From Vitellaria paradoxa (lineage: Eukaryota; Streptophyta; Magnoliopsida; Ericales; Sapotaceae), in the NCBI GenBank assembly GCA_019916065.1, contig CM034244.1:32085933-32149932 (forward strand): a DNA stretch of 64,000 nucleotides. The letters run 5' to 3'. The notes beneath the pieces are model-generated. The model saw nothing but the letters and a program-made list of their open reading frames with translations, was not told where the DNA came from and did no database searches. The stretch's first letter is position 1; each line of letters starts with the position of its first letter. The position numbers and the translations under genes are program-made. Shown here one piece after another: positions 12,501 to 26,000 of the stretch.

Positions 12501-14383
12501 AGTTTAACTAAAGAACACTGAAATTTAACATTAAGATACGAAGGCCTGCATGTGAAGGCTTTTCAACAAATCAAATTAATAATGTGCACACATGATAAGT
12601 ATATCATAAAAATGAAATGAATGCATCATCAACCAAAACAAGGCTGTCCTACTTGCCTGAGGAACCCATTTTGGAGAGACAAAACTTGTTGCCTCAACAA
12701 CTGACAATCCACAAGCAGCTAACCTATGAATCAGTTCTACCTTCACAGATGTAGGTACAATGTTCTTCTCATTTTGTAGCCCATCCCTTGGACCAACTTC
12801 CACTATCTTCACAAACTTTGGTATACCTTTAAAAAACTGCTGAATCCAAATTTCAAACAGAAGATTAGATAAGGCATTCCTAATATATATATATATACAC
12901 ACACATATAAAGTTAAAAACGAATACTTTGAAGCCTATAAAACAGCGATGGATCCTTGCACTAGATAACGTATTGATCAGCTTTCAGCACTATTAAAGGA
13001 CATGCCAAAGAGACTAAGTTATTAAACAAATTAACAACCACCTTAGAGTTTGGAAGGCATACAGAAAACAAGACTCATCAATTCTTTGAGAGATACCTTA
13101 TTTTTTTTGTTCCTTGTGCCTTTGTCATCGCAACAGTAGCCATATGGATAATCAGGCAAATACTGTGAATCACACAGAGTTCCACATAACACATGATTCC
13201 TGCCAAGTTTTGAAGCCCTTCGATAGGACATGTCACAACTCTTTCGTCTTCTCCATGAGAATGCCTCGCCTGTATACTCTTCAAAATCTTCACTGCACAC
13301 AAAAACCTAGCTATTGAGTGTTTCACAACATTGTAAAACCATCTAAACCAAATAACATGATGGCGGAATATGCTACAGTTACATAGATCCATTTTAAAGC
13401 AATTAATAATGTCCTACAAACAAAGTGGTTTACCAAATAAGACTAAATTCTTTTTGTTAGAGAGAGAGAGAAAGAATAAAGACAAAAGGGAAATCTAGGA
13501 TCTTTCATATTTATTCTTCTAAAGGTTCCAATGTTGTTCTTTGACCAAATAAGAGAATACAAAATAAACAAATAAGCAAATAAAATAATGACAAGGAAAA
13601 TAAAGAAAAGAAGAAATTATGCTTGCCACTTTTCCAGTCTTCCTTCATGCTCAGTTATGAAAGCAAAGGAAACTGGAGCTCTATAATTGAGTAATCAACA
13701 ATCAGCAGGGCTACCTCGTCTCATAGAGTATAAAGTTAAGTTTCGGCAATTATTGAATGTAAGTAATTATGACTCAAATATTTGCAGTGGAACATCCTTA
13801 TCTTTGTTTACCAATCTAATTTTATCAAAGATGTTGACAAAAGGCAGAGCTATTCACAATTCATTTAAGGCACAAAGGCGAATACTTTCCATAATTCTAC
13901 GGAAACTTACTAAAAGAACATAAGCAAGGCAAGGCCAAAAAATTAACATCAAAAGGTTGTGATAGACGGTATGACCTTTCGTCAATATTCTTCAGTAGAA
14001 CTGTCTATGCTTAAAAAATTAATGAAAGAAAGGAAAAAGAAAGAAATTGCAAATTTGTGGTCACTTGCAACCAAGTGGTATGCATGCACGTATGTGAGAA
14101 AGAGAGATAGAGACAGACAGAGACTACACAAAAAGGAAACTTTTAAGAACAATTAGAAATGGAATTCATTATATTTATTGCATAAAGGAAAGGGGTGCCC
14201 ACATGACGATACTTACTCACAGCTGTTGGAGGAGCTGCAGCTTCTCCCTTCAATCCAGCAATTTCCCATTCCCATATCCTCTCCTCTGGGCCTGCAAGCA
14301 CCAGATGAAAACCTACTAAACTGATCAATAGTGCTCAGGCTTGGCAATTTGTCCAGACCCAGTGGCTCTTCCAAGCTCGACAT
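6501..14383 (-). CDS. HMGCL: Hydroxymethylglutaryl-CoA lyase, mitochondrial (8 coding exons)
   Basis: The enzyme cleaves HMG-CoA to acetyl-CoA and acetoacetate, the last step of leucine catabolism, in the mitochondrial matrix. Coding exons on the - strand are 14383-14217, 13292-13097, 12836-12657, 11321-11241, 11148-10985, 10140-10004, 7598-7483 and 6749-6501: 1290 nt, 429 aa, every joint in frame. The product is a DRE-TIM-type aldolase barrel. Key residues by family knowledge are R138/D139 in VGPRDG, the metal-binding pair H330/H332 in HFHDTYG, and C363 in the [14 protein letters not shown] loop. Like the Arabidopsis protein it has a plant-type N-terminal extension of about 120 aa starting [14 protein letters not shown]; its role in targeting is unclear, so organelle location is inferred. 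The chosen start is the first ATG after a 5'UTR intron. The intron after exon 3 has a GC donor (CAG|GCAAGT). Introns contain an LTR-like remnant but the reading frame is intact. Confidence 0.95.
6873..7120 (+). mobile_element. Possible LTR remnant in lyase intron 7
   Basis: This segment starts TGTTATGAACCC, carries repeated TTAGTTAG motifs, a TATATAAATAGGG box at about 6943 and a pyrimidine-rich downstream stretch, resembling the promoter half of a short copia or TRIM LTR. Ends and target duplication are not resolved. Confidence 0.25.
7941..7970. repeat. C16 tract followed by poly-A
   Basis: A homopolymer C16 followed by CACC and about eleven A lies in lyase intron 6. Length is likely unreliable. 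Confidence 0.9.
11322..12656 (-). other. GC-AG intron of the lyase gene
   Basis: Exon 3 ends CCTCAG and is followed by GCAAGTAGG; no in-frame GT donor is close by. Exon 4 starts after TTTTAATAG. The joint gives the family sequence [13 protein letters not shown]. The CAG|GCAAGT context is the strong consensus expected of GC-type donors read by the major spliceosome. Confidence 0.85.
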
Positions 14384-14409
14384 TGTAGAAGCGGATGCAG
14401 CAAGGGAAT

Positions 14410-16451
14410 CTGAAATAAAAGCATGTCAGTAAGGCCTGTGCTGCTACCGTTAGATCAATAGCAGGGCATGAAGAATTTACTCATCTAAAATATTTTCATT
14501 TTTGAAAATTCAAACAACTGCTTGCTAGTGTGAGAAATATTTCTTTTTCAGAGGTTTATTTTAACATACTGACCTCAAAAACGTAGTCTAAATTAAATGA
14601 TTGCCTATATGCATTTTAAAAGGAACTTATTCTAATTGAACCACTTATGCAAAACAAATAGGAATGTGTACTGAAACATGGAACTTGTTAAAATCCACAA
14701 TTTTCTCCAACTTTTAGCAGGTTTAATGGAATTTAACAAACAAATATTTTAAAAGAAGCGACTGACTGCTACCACCACCTAGTTGATTGAATGATATGTA
14801 GTTGTGGCTCATCTCTAGCAAATTGGTAGATGAGTTAGCAAAATCAAATGGAGCTCAGCAGAAATATTGTTGCTCGCTGGCTAACTTGTTGGAACCCGCT
14901 AAGAATTACAGAGAGCATGTACAAGGTATATGAAGCTCGCCGGGTCAGTCGTTGGGAATTACAGAGACTTCGTAACGGTGCAGGGAAGCCTGCCGGGAAG
15001 TTCGTCCCAGTGAGCAGTGCCATTTCTGATATTTTAGGGATGTTTTAAAGTTCTTTTCAGGCTAACTTTCTGTCTCCTATATATACAAATTATCTAAATT
15101 CAGAATAAGTTTTTCTTCGGTGTGTGAAAGAGATAAACAAAAAGTAAGGTGAGAAGAGTTTCCTCAAAGTTCTTTTTTTCTTTCTTGTAGTCCTGTCTCT
15201 ATCGTTAGAGGTTGACAATAGAAAACCAAGTATGCTATACCCATGGACATAAGCAAATTTCTAAACCACATAAATTTTGTGTTCTTGTTTGATTGTTTTT
15301 CTATTCGTCTGTTTGTATATATTCTCCATTGTTGATTCAGATTCCAAACAACATTATATCTCTAACCTTGCTACGTGGTTGGGGGAGGGGTGTTGGAAAC
15401 TATGGGGCCACCCATGCTAGGATGATGAGGGCCAATGGACCCATGCGCGTGGGGGGCTGGGGGATGGTATCGTCATTTAAATCCAACTATCTAGACTATG
15501 AGATATCGTCATTTAAATGCAACTATCTAGACTATGGGATATCGTCATTTTTTAGTCACTAATACATTCTAAGTTGCCGTTTACTTCTCCTTTTTTTTTT
15601 TTTTTTTCCTAATATCATTTATAGTTGCCGTTTACTTCTCCTTGGCTGCATTAATTTCACTCACTCATATTCTGATATTATCCCCCATGTTCTAAGTAGT
15701 TATTGGAAGATATAACTTGCACATGCATTGTGCGTCCCACCCTTCTAGGAATAAAAATAATTGCACCAAATCCCAAAAGCACCTGCTTCATGCTGGTCCT
15801 CCATTAAAAGAACAAGTGTGCCTATACCTTATATTTACTGATTCCAAGAAACATTATCACCCTTCATGCAACTATTAGTGCAAACAATGAGAATCCCCAA
15901 GTACCCTTTTGAATTCCTCTACATAGAAAGGATAGGGAAAACCAAGATTGACAATGGCAAACCAAATTGAGTTAAATTTTGTGCGTTCACGTGCATAAGC
16001 AGTGTTTACAAGCAGAGAGCAAGAGCACATATGGAGTGCTCTCCTCGATTTTCACAAAGCTGTCATAATAATCTATCTCGTGTGTTCTCGAATTGAATGT
16101 AAAGGATCGAGAGGTCCAAATATATAGAAATTTTAAAGGGAAGAATACCACATCTAAACAGAATGTCAAAGAATAATCAGCAATTTGAGATGAACTGAAA
16201 GCCCATAATTCGCAAAGAACCAGAGATTCAATACAAATGCAGACATAACCAAGAACTCCAAAGCCAACAATAACTAGAATACGTGAACCACTAGATCACA
16301 ACTCCCAACAGAATAACCATAAAGGCCCACCCGGTTCGGAAGAAAACCCAATGATCTTAACCCAATTAAGGTCTAAATTTCGCAGGCTTTCCTCCCGCTT
16401 TCTCGGCAATCAAACAGGCCAGAAACAAATTGCAAGAGAGATTGAACAAAC
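14410..16451 (-). other. 5'UTR intron of the HMG-CoA lyase gene
   Basis: Just upstream of the lyase start codon the - strand shows a good acceptor (TTTCAG at 14415-14410). A donor in GCAG|GTTTGT at about 16451 follows a purine/pyrimidine-rich leader, so a leader intron of about 2.0 kb is likely. It holds no recognisable coding exon. It contains a short direct tandem repeat at 15468-15552 and a repeated TTGCCGTTTACTTCTCCTT phrase at about 15573 and 15626. Inferred from splice consensus only. Confidence 0.45.
15468..15552. repeat. Short tandem repeat, about 40-bp unit, two copies plus partial
   Basis: The phrase ATCGTCATTTAAAT followed by CAACTATCTAGACTATG and GAT occurs twice in tandem with two base changes, and a third partial copy (ATCGTCATTT) follows. 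It lies in the lyase 5'UTR intron. Confidence 0.8.
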
Positions 16452-16860
16452 CTGCAAAAAAAATCTACGAGAACTTCCGGGGAGAAACGTAGGATGATTT
16501 TCAGAGAAAGGAAAGCATGAACCCTAGAATTTTCTGGTTGTTTTATTTTTAATTTCCGAGCCTTGAAAAATCATGGAGAGGGAGAATCGGTGGTGGGTAG
16601 GACGAAGAAGAGAAGGTAACAAAACGTGACGGAGTCTTCTTCACAAATATTTGTTTGGTGGACTCATTTATATTTATATATATGCGTGTGTGTAAATGTA
16701 CGAAAGTATATGTGTCTATGAAGGTTTGATGTTGACGCTTCCTCCGTGTGTGTGTGTGTTTTTTTTTTTTTTTTTGGGTTCTTATGGCATGATTTGAACC
16801 GCTCAAATAAGAGGGGGAAGAGAGAGAGAGAGAGGAGAGAGAGGGGAATTCAATGGGGGA
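16452..16860 (-). promoter_or_regulatory. Probable 5'UTR and core promoter region of the lyase gene
   Basis: The region upstream of the 5'UTR donor holds a T-rich tract with GT dinucleotides (about 16744-16775) and a GA-rich run (about 16816-16850), which on the - strand reads as a CT-rich tract. Such pyrimidine patches are common near transcription starts of plant housekeeping genes. No clear TATA box was placed; position is inferred from the gene model. Confidence 0.35.
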
Positions 16861-17136
16861 AATGGTGGTAGGTAGTTTTCGGTTGGAAGTTGGTCATTTT
16901 CTACTTTAATGTTATTTTTATTTTATATATTTTTTAAATGACGTTAGAGCCTAACCCCAATCTAGAAATCTAATCCAAACTCAAAATTGTCCCACGGTGT
17001 GACACCGTTCCCACCACTGGTGAACTCTGAACGCCAACCACAAAAATCGATTGCTTCCACTACCATACCAGAGACTCAAATCACGATTGCTTCATCTTAG
17101 ATCGTAGTGGTGTTTGCTTGATCCAACGACCGTATA

Positions 17137-17585
17137 GGGACCGTTTGGACTCCAAAAATTTGTAAAAAAAAAAAAAAAAAAATTTGTGGTTTAGATAAAT
17201 TTTTTAGTATTTAAAGTTCAGTCACCAATCATTTTTTTTTATAAGATGAATAGTTTCGTTTGAACGAATTTTTTTTCATTCGGACAAATTTCAGTAGAAA
17301 TTTTTTGAATTTTATGTCATGACTTTTTGACAAATGTAGAAATTTTACAGGGATTTGCGGAAAAGTTATTAGAATTTGTAAGAATTTTACTAAAATTTTA
17401 TAAAGAAGTTATTGAAATTTGTAAAAATTTTGTTAAAATTTGTAGAAATTTGTTAATATTTGTGTATACATATATAAATTTATAAATATGCATGTATATA
17501 TATTCACGTAGTTTGATGTGAAAAAAAAAGTCTGACGAAGCTTTTTAAAATTTTTTGAGGTTTTTCGGTGAATCAAACAGGCCCC
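17137..17585. mobile_element. Tourist/PIF-like non-autonomous element
   Basis: The left end GGGACCGTTTGGACTCC pairs imperfectly with the right end TCAAACAGGCCCC. Both sides are flanked by ATA (17134-17136 and 17586-17588). The interior is a low-complexity series of AAATTTGTAGAAATTTT-like repeats. The end sequence resembles the GGGxCTGTTTGG ends of PIF/Harbinger elements. Confidence 0.5.
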
Positions 17586-18931
17586 ATAATCTCCCCAAAG
17601 CAAGAATCAAAACTTCTGTTTTCCAGAAATTATACAACTGAGGTAATTTTTCAATCCCTGAAACTGAGAAAAACCCAGAAAACACAGATGAGTTTTGTAA
17701 GCAATTTACGCCTGCTTCAATGATGTTGAGCTCTAGAATGTCTATGACAACATGCAGAACAAAATCAGTTTATGTTTTTTTTTTTTTTTTCCTCTTTTTG
17801 ATTGATATGAGAATTGGTGTGAATTGATGAGAATAAACAAGAGGTGTTAGAGCCGTTGGGTGGATTTATATAAATCACATACTCATGCCGCGATTTTCAG
17901 ACTTTGGATGTATGCTAGATAGAAAGTGCAAAACAATTGTCCCGTTTGAAATAAGAAAAAAATAAGATAAATTGAGATAAAATGTGATTTGGAATTGATT
18001 TTGGTGCTAATTTTTTTCTGAAAAGTCGCAAACCGTGGGAACGGTTTGCCAAATCCGTTCCCACGGATTTAAAAAAATTCACAAAAAATAGCGATAATGG
18101 TACTCGTTTGAAAGCTTTCGACACGAAGAATATGGTTGTATAAAAAATTTACACATTCGGATAACCTACTTCCAGATTTTTTATTTTTTTAGCGAAATAT
18201 TAGAATTTTTTGAAATTAATAATGGCAAAAAAATTAAAGATAAAGGAGTTGTTAGAGATTTATAGAGATTTTCAGTATTTTTTTATGCCAAACGCAGAAT
18301 ATTACAGTTTTAGGATTCTCAAAAATCATATGGTCATTTCACAGTTTTATTGCCAATAATTTGTCGATTAAGTTTTCCTAAACATCAGTTGACCAATTCC
18401 TCATGCCGCAATTTCTGACTTGGATCAATTCTAGATAGGAAGTGTAAATCGATGTTGCAGTTTCAGGATTGTCAAAAATCACATGATCATTTTACCGTTT
18501 CATTATCAATAATTTGTCGATTAAGTTTTCCTGAACATTAGTTGACCAATTTTTTTTTTTTTTTTACTTTTAACAGTAAAAGCAAAAAAAAAATCTTATT
18601 TGTATTGGTTCAAATAATGTGAAAAATTAACTCTTTTAACTTTTAGAAATAACTAAATGTAGAGGGTGTTTAGAGTGACAAAAAATAAAATAAGTTGTGG
18701 GTTTATAATTTGCACAGTAAGATAAAAAGTGGATAGTTTTTAAAAATTTTTAGAGAATCTCAACATGCCAAATGCACTGTTACTTGTAAAACTTAATACA
18801 ATAAGTAAATATAATTGTATTTTTGATTTGGACCTTGTGTTTTCAAGACTTTCTTAAATATTAAGTATCATAGGGTGAAGTAGAGTAAACAAAATTAATC
18901 TTTAAATTAACACCAATCAAAATAGAGTTTA

Positions 18932-19087
18932 TTAAGAGTGTATTTGGTTTGTCAAAAATCACTGAAAATCTCTAAAAATCTCTAAAAGTAATTCAATTTT
19001 TATTTCACTGCACGAATTACGAACTTACAAGTTATCTCATTTTATCTGATTTTATCTCACTTTTTACCACTCTAAACGCACCCTAAA
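18932..19087. mobile_element. Tourist-like MITE family, copy with TAA target duplication
   Basis: An element of about 150 bp with ends GAGTGTATTTGG and CTAAACGCACCC (inverted), each flanked by TAA. The interior phrase CACTGCACGAATTACGAACTTACAA with TTATCTCA-TTTTATCTCA recurs in the copies at 18661, 21108, 41005, 52255, 53468 and 57862. Seven or eight copies occur in the window, the most abundant small repeat seen here. Confidence 0.6.
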
Positions 19088-22000
19088 TTTAATAATCTAT
19101 TCATTTTTAATAAGCAGGCCGAGGCCAAATATAAATTAAAGTAAAATAACCAAAATTTATTAATCTCCTGAGAAAGAATAAGCTTCTGCTTCCTATTATT
19201 CTTCTTTCCAATTGTCTATTATTCCTTCTGTTGTTCTTTACTCTCCTCAATCTTCATGGGAATTTGACCCAAATTTAGAGGACTCTTAAGGTTTTGCTTC
19301 CTTGTAGTCTCCTCGCCCTCAATCAAGCAAGGACTATTTGCTCCCAGGTTCTATTTCAAAAAGACATTGCTCCAGACTTTCTTAAACATTACCCACTGCA
19401 TCCTCATAAGCAATTACTGCTCAATGCCTTCTCATTAAAATGGATCATTTGGGATCAACAGAAAGTTGTTCCTATATGTTAGGTGAAGTGAATCCCAATC
19501 TATATGAGTCAAATGGGTCCAAAGAATGCAACCTCATTTTTATGACATTTGGGTCTCCCAAGGCATTCATGGTTTGATTGCAATCTCGACCCAATGAATT
19601 CCTTTGTACAAATGGTTGCCCATTGCATCTACTTGATTTTTGGTCCACTACCTGTAATACCCTTTTTGTTTTTTGGGTCTTTTCATTGGTATGACTTCTC
19701 CCACTAGATGTTTTATTAGCTGGCTTTCTTTCTGAGGGAATCAAGATGTCCCCTTTGCTAGAAACCCTCAATCATGCTTTTAGAATCCCAGGTGATGTGA
19801 GCTACAAATATTTTTAATCTTGTTCTTAACTGGTTTTCAGATTTCTAAAGAATTCCATACAGTTCCTTTCAGCTAGAGGATGGTAAGGTCATAGCCTTAG
19901 TGCCATTTCTTTTGGGCCATTTGTATCAAGGTCTCTTTCAATTTGTGTCAGAGAACACCTCTGTTAGTGCAGGGGGGGTCCTCTCTAGTTGTGCATGGAA
20001 TCGGTTTTTGTTTCTTTGCAAAAAGTTATTATATTGAGTCATCCAGTTATGCTCAATATTTTCTCATATTTAGTTTTCTTGAGAAAGAATAATCTTTAAG
20101 TAACTATACCAAGGCCTTTTGCTCATTATGGAATTGCAGATTAATTCATCTTCAGTCTCTCGCCCCTGATTCTTTTCTAGCAAATGTCAAAGCCTTAAAT
20201 TTTTTTTTTGGGTACTCTTTATCTCCTCCACCCTGTCAACACTTCAAAAATATTCTCAACAGGTGATATGGACAAGGAGATACACATGAAAGATGGGAGA
20301 CTAATGTTACTTGTGATGCCAGCCTCATAACATTGGTTTTGTGAGTTATTGAACTAAAATCTGACTATTCACTAGCAAAACACTATTCATTTTGTTTAAA
20401 GGTCACAACTCCACGTCCCATACACTGCCCATAGCAGGGCCTAAGCTTGTGAGGGTAATAGTTGAAGTAGTATAGATTTAATTTTAATTTTTTTCTATTT
20501 TTTTAACACAAACTCAACAAATCAAATCAAAATTTGATCTGTCAGATTCAGTCTTAAAGACACATACCCATCCAAACTCCGAAAGATAAGAGTTAGCCTC
20601 AACTCATAGGTCTTAACCCAGCCTACACCTCTAAAGAACTACGCATCCCACAGAGTGAGAGAGAGACTAAAGTAAGCCATTCATGGTTTTTTTTTTTTTT
20701 TTTTTTTTTTCGACACAAACCCAAAAAACCAAGTCAAATCTTGGTCTGCCAGGTAGGGTCTTAAAGATGTACACACTCAAACTTCGAATGTGAAAGTCAA
20801 CTTCAACTCAACTCATGGATCTTAACCCAATCAATTCAAATTTAAGTATTCGGGTGGGTTTTACAAATGAGTTCATAAATTGAATTAGACCTCGGGTTAA
20901 GTTATTGGTAAAATTATTTAATTGGATTATCAATTTGATTAAAGAATTAGTATTTAAGTTATAAGTTTGGATCAAGAAATTTAGGCTAACGGGTTATAAT
21001 TAAGAAAGAAAATGAACTAGTTCCCCATTGGTTTAGGCTTAAGAAAAATAGTGAGACTTTTTTTGAGAAGCTAGTTGAATTCATTGGGTCTTGGATTTAG
21101 GAGTCAATAAGAGAGCGCTTGAAGGAACAAAAAGTAAGATAAAGTGAGATAATTTGATAAAAGTTGTGAATTTATAACTCATGCAGCAAAATAAAAAAAT
21201 GGATAATTTTTTAGAGGTTTTCAGATATTTTCAAAGATTTATAGCGTACCAAACGCTTGTAAAAGGCAGTGCCAAAATCTTGGGTCAAAACTAGAAATTT
21301 TCAAATAAAAAGTTTAATTGTCCCAAAATAATTTTAAGAAATAATATCGACAGAAAATATTAAAATCTAAATAATTTACTAAGCCCAAATAAATTTATAA
21401 ACTCCAAAATTTCAAGCTAAAATAGACATGAATATTCATACATATATTTTTAAAATTCATCGAAAATTTTTAATTAATTTCAATTAATTTAATATTTTAA
21501 AAATAAATTTTTCGGGTGATACAGTGGTTAAAATTGTTACAAGAATGTTATACCAAAAAAAAAAAAAAATCATATGTTATTAAAATGATTATAGCCAATA
21601 TAAGAATGCTAAAATATGTGTGTGATAAAATGAGAAAAAATTAGAAATGGTTAGATTTTTAAGATGGTTGATGTGGTAGTACTTAAAGATAAGCTAAGAA
21701 AAAGTTCGTCGACACGTTAATTAAAAAAGTGGTAACTTTCAAGTTATCGATAATGCAAAGGAATGAATAGATCAAAATTAATGAAGATAGAAATAATAAA
21801 AAAAATATATAACTTCTAACGTAGTTTAATAGACAAAATTACTCTAAATCAAATAAAATGAAGACAAAAATTCATGTAACGACCTATATAATTTAAAAAA
21901 TACTAAAGTTTAATTGAATTAAATTTAACTATTGCGATACGATGAAAAAGAAATAAAAATTGTAATGAATAAATTTTAAATAATTACAATTATATTATAT

Positions 22001-23072
22001 TGTAAAAAGGGTTATAGAAAATTATAACTTAGAATTCAAGGAAAAAAACACATAATTTTGAATTAATATTAATTGAGGTAATTACATTCTTTTCTTGACG
22101 TTTGTCCTAAAAATATATAATTTATTTTGGTTTAAAAATTAATACATAATCTTTTGCTCCCTGTGATTTGAATTAAAAATGCGAAATTAATGAAATGTGC
22201 TAAATTTAACTAAACTTACATCTTACATATCATATAATCTGGTATATAATTGCGCAAAATAAATTGTTAAAAAATTATACACAAATTTATTTATTAACAT
22301 ATATTTAGTTTTTGGAAAAAATAAAAAATATTTTATTTAAACATAAAAATAATTAAGTGATATTTTTATTTATCAATTTTTGCATTTTTTCTTGATCACA
22401 AATTTAATTAAATTTAATAGATTTTGGATGCGTTTGGAGTTAAAAGACACTGAAAATTTATACAAATCTCTACAATACTCTATAAATTTTTATAAAATTT
22501 TTCTTACCTTCGAACAGACGAGAATTGTTCGAACTTTTATGATTTGTGATTTACACTCTAAACAGCAAAAATAAACGGCAAAAAGTAACTTAAATTACAT
22601 TTTATTTTAACTTTTTAAACTCCAAATAGATCCATTACTTTTTGACGTTTAAAGTGTAAACCACGAAAAATAGAAATAAATAGTTTCGTTCGAACGGATT
22701 TGAGTAGATGATTTTTTATTTTTCTGTCAGAATTTTTTAAAATTTGTTAAAATACTATTGAAATTTATAAAAATGTTATTGATATTTGTACAAATTAGTT
22801 ATAATTTGTAGAAATATATAAATTCTCCTCGTTCAAGGTATAAAAAATTTTTAAATTTTGTAAAGAATGGTAGAGGATTATAGAAATTTTTGGTATTTAT
22901 TTTTGGTTTATTAAAAATTTTTTAAGGTTAATCTAGTTGGGAAGGGTTGTGTATTTTAACGCGTCCAGGGCAAAATTTGGCCCTGCTGGGTTCCAAGTCA
23001 TTTCCAGCCTAATCGGAAAACCTTCGTTTGAACCAAAACGAGAGAAAATCCTTCTTATGTAAAGAAGCGTAG

Positions 23073-26000
23073 ATGGAAGGGGCAGCAAAGGAAGAAGACG
23101 AGACGGTTTGTCTGGACGAATCTTTCTTCATCAATGACGAGTAGATATCTATCTTTTCAATGTTATTCCTTTTTTTTTTTTTTTCTCCAAGTGCCAAACT
23201 AGCTGTTAGTTGTTCATTATTTCTAAATGGAAGAAGGGTTTGGTTGTGGTTGCAGTTACCAGCTCACTACTTTCTCATTTGGGTCTCAAGTTCTTCAGGT
23301 TTTTTGTCTCCAATCAGCCTCAAGTGGGTTCCTCCTTTTTCCTTTTCGCCTTTTGGCTCTTGCATTACTTTGTTTAAACACAAATTAATCTGTGTTCAAT
23401 TTCTTCAACAATTCTTGGAAATATTTTGACCTATTCTAACCTGGGTATAAGGGTGGAAAGGTATCCAGCTATTTGAGCTCGAGCCTATCTCAATTCATAA
23501 TTAAAACGAACTTGAATTAAGCTTGATTTGTAGTTCTCGATTTCGATCTTAGAAAAGTTCGGCTCAAAAACTCATTAGCAATAATTAATATATATATATA
23601 TATATATTTTAATTATATTTGTATAATGTTTTATTTTTTATATTTTAGATTAAAATAATGTCGTTTTCATTTAATCGAACTATATGTAAGCCGAGCTCGA
23701 GTCTCTTGAACCTATATAAAAGATCAAATCAAGTCGAGTTTTAACTTGTTCAATTTGACTCGTTTCACTCCTACTCGAGTAAAAGTTAAAAGGGATAATT
23801 GGGTTAAGTGAAGAAGTCACAGATCTAATCGCATTTTTTAATCTTGTTGCCTTCATTTATTGTTTGTCACCCATGTATATTGTGTGAACATATACGGAAT
23901 GTTTTGTGAGAGAATACCAAAAGAAGATATGCTAGAGAGGAGAGTTTGTTGTAGATGATCAAATAGTTTGGGAGCATAGCTTTTTTAAGGGAGATGCTTG
24001 AATTGAAACATTGCTCGAGGTTTTCTATGGCAAAGCCTGTCATTGCTTTAGGTTGGTGCTGGTGTATTTACTTCTACTTCTTGCTTGAAAAGTACTAGAT
24101 ATTTGATCATACATTATGGAACACATGCTTGCATTTTTTTTTTCAATTTTTATTGAAAAACTAGTAAACAGAGTATAAAAATTAAAATGCCATCAGATTT
24201 CATGCTACTTACATAAGGATAAATGAAAAACAAAACATGCCATCACTATAGAGTATACAAAACACTTAACCGTCTAACCCCATATGCAAGGATTAAAATT
24301 TGATTTTTCGATTGGGTATTGCGATTAGCATAGAAATGGGAACTTTTAGGAAAAAATCAAGTGTTTTGGGTACGTTTGAAATCTGAACAAAAATATGAAA
24401 GTATCTAGAAATGTTTCAAACTATTTATTGAAATTAATCTGAGTTTACAAATAGAGTAATAATAAAATAATTAAGCAACTCAATATTTTGTTATATCATG
24501 CTGTATTTTTTATGCATTGTACTGTATTTCAATCACTAACGTTTTCTTTTAGGAAACAGAAGGTTTTCGACCGTTTTGTAGTAAAGAACCAATATTTTGA
24601 TCCTTGCATGTATCTTAAGAAGCACGAACACTAACTTTGGACATCGATATGACACAACATGACTCGGTTGCATTGACTCAGCTATTTAAAAAAAATGCAA
24701 GACGAAACACAATGGTGTCTAGGCAAAAATATATATTATATATGTATTAGATTAGATATTAGTACATTAATAAAAAATAATTGACTAATGTAATATAACA
24801 CTAAAAAAAAAAATTAAAAAATCATGTGTTTCATACTTTAAATGTCAACAAAATAAGCACATTTTAATTACATCTCATCGAAAATAATAACTAGCACATC
24901 ATCTTAACAAAACATTGTTTTGTGAATCCATGAACGGAAATATCATTACATTCCATTAGATCATCCAAACATAAAATAACAAATTGAGGGATTTTTACTT
25001 TCATTATATAAATTAGTTTATACACAAATCAACACCATTTAAAACTTGTACGTATTATAAAAAAATTTGGCTGTGTTCAAAAAGAGTTTGTTAATTGTAC
25101 GAAGAAAAAAAACTAAAAAAAAATCCGACATGTAAAAAGATGAGTCTGACACAAGTCCAGCACATGTCTGCTGCATGTCAGTCACTTATGGTCTGACTTG
25201 AAGAGCTTGATGGTAAGCCCATGCTTACTAGACTTTATGTTTATAAATGAAATTTATAACTATCAACCCTTCCCCATGTTGAAATAAAAAAAAAAATAAA
25301 ATAAAAGAGACAAGAAATAATAGAATTGGAGAGAGAATAATACAAATGCTACATCTTGTCATATATATTTTATAAAGGTAAAGAAGAGGTCTTTATATAG
25401 GCTTGCAATGAGAGATATGTATGCTAATGATTTATATACCAAAATAAACCTAACTACTTACTAAATACTAAAATATAGAATATCCTAATATAGGTAATAT
25501 ATATAAATAATATATCATAACCTAATATAGAATATTCTAACACCCCATAAGCGAACTATGCATAATTGAAAAAACAAAAATTGTTTTTCAATTTATGCAA
25601 AGATCTCTAAACTTTTTATTTCTTTTTCCAAAATAAACCATCCCAAACAAAAGGACACAACCATCCAAGCTTTCTGTCTTATCTGCTTGAACTCTTTACT
25701 AAAAGTGAAGAGCCCTTGGCACCCCCACGAAGAAAAACCCAAGATATCCCAAAGATAGGATCAAAGACCAAAACACTCTAGCTATATTGATTCACCATGT
25801 TGCTTGCATGGACACCACTGCTTGATCATTACCCTTCTCCACAGGTCCATAAGAATTTTGTTATGTACCACATGCCATCACCTTTTTATAATTTTTCTCT
25901 CAAATTGTCCAGAATCAGGATTTTTTTCATGCACCACACTAAACAAAGAATCAAACATCTGTAGAGGATTTCATCCCAAAGGATATAACAGCTGCAACAT

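Larger units (their letters stand above)
16861..23072. other. Divergent intergenic region, MITE-rich
   Basis: This separates the divergent starts of the lyase and methyltransferase genes. It holds a Tourist-like element at 17137-17585 and related Tourist-type MITEs at about 18661-18780, 18932-19087, 21108-21257 and 22428-22640. A unique-looking stretch at about 19.2-20.3 kb is of higher complexity than its surroundings and may be an old transposon, but I could not assign it. Long poly-T tracts occur at about 18547 and 20691. No gene was found. Confidence 0.6.

Noticed and set aside
14848..15048. + strand open frame of 66 codons in the lyase 5'UTR intron
   Set aside because: Short, no motif, no flanking exons; slightly higher GC only.
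19294..19771. Possible gene or gag fragment around 19.3-19.8 kb
   Set aside because: Open frames on both strands are short and match no motif I know; left as unassigned higher-complexity DNA.
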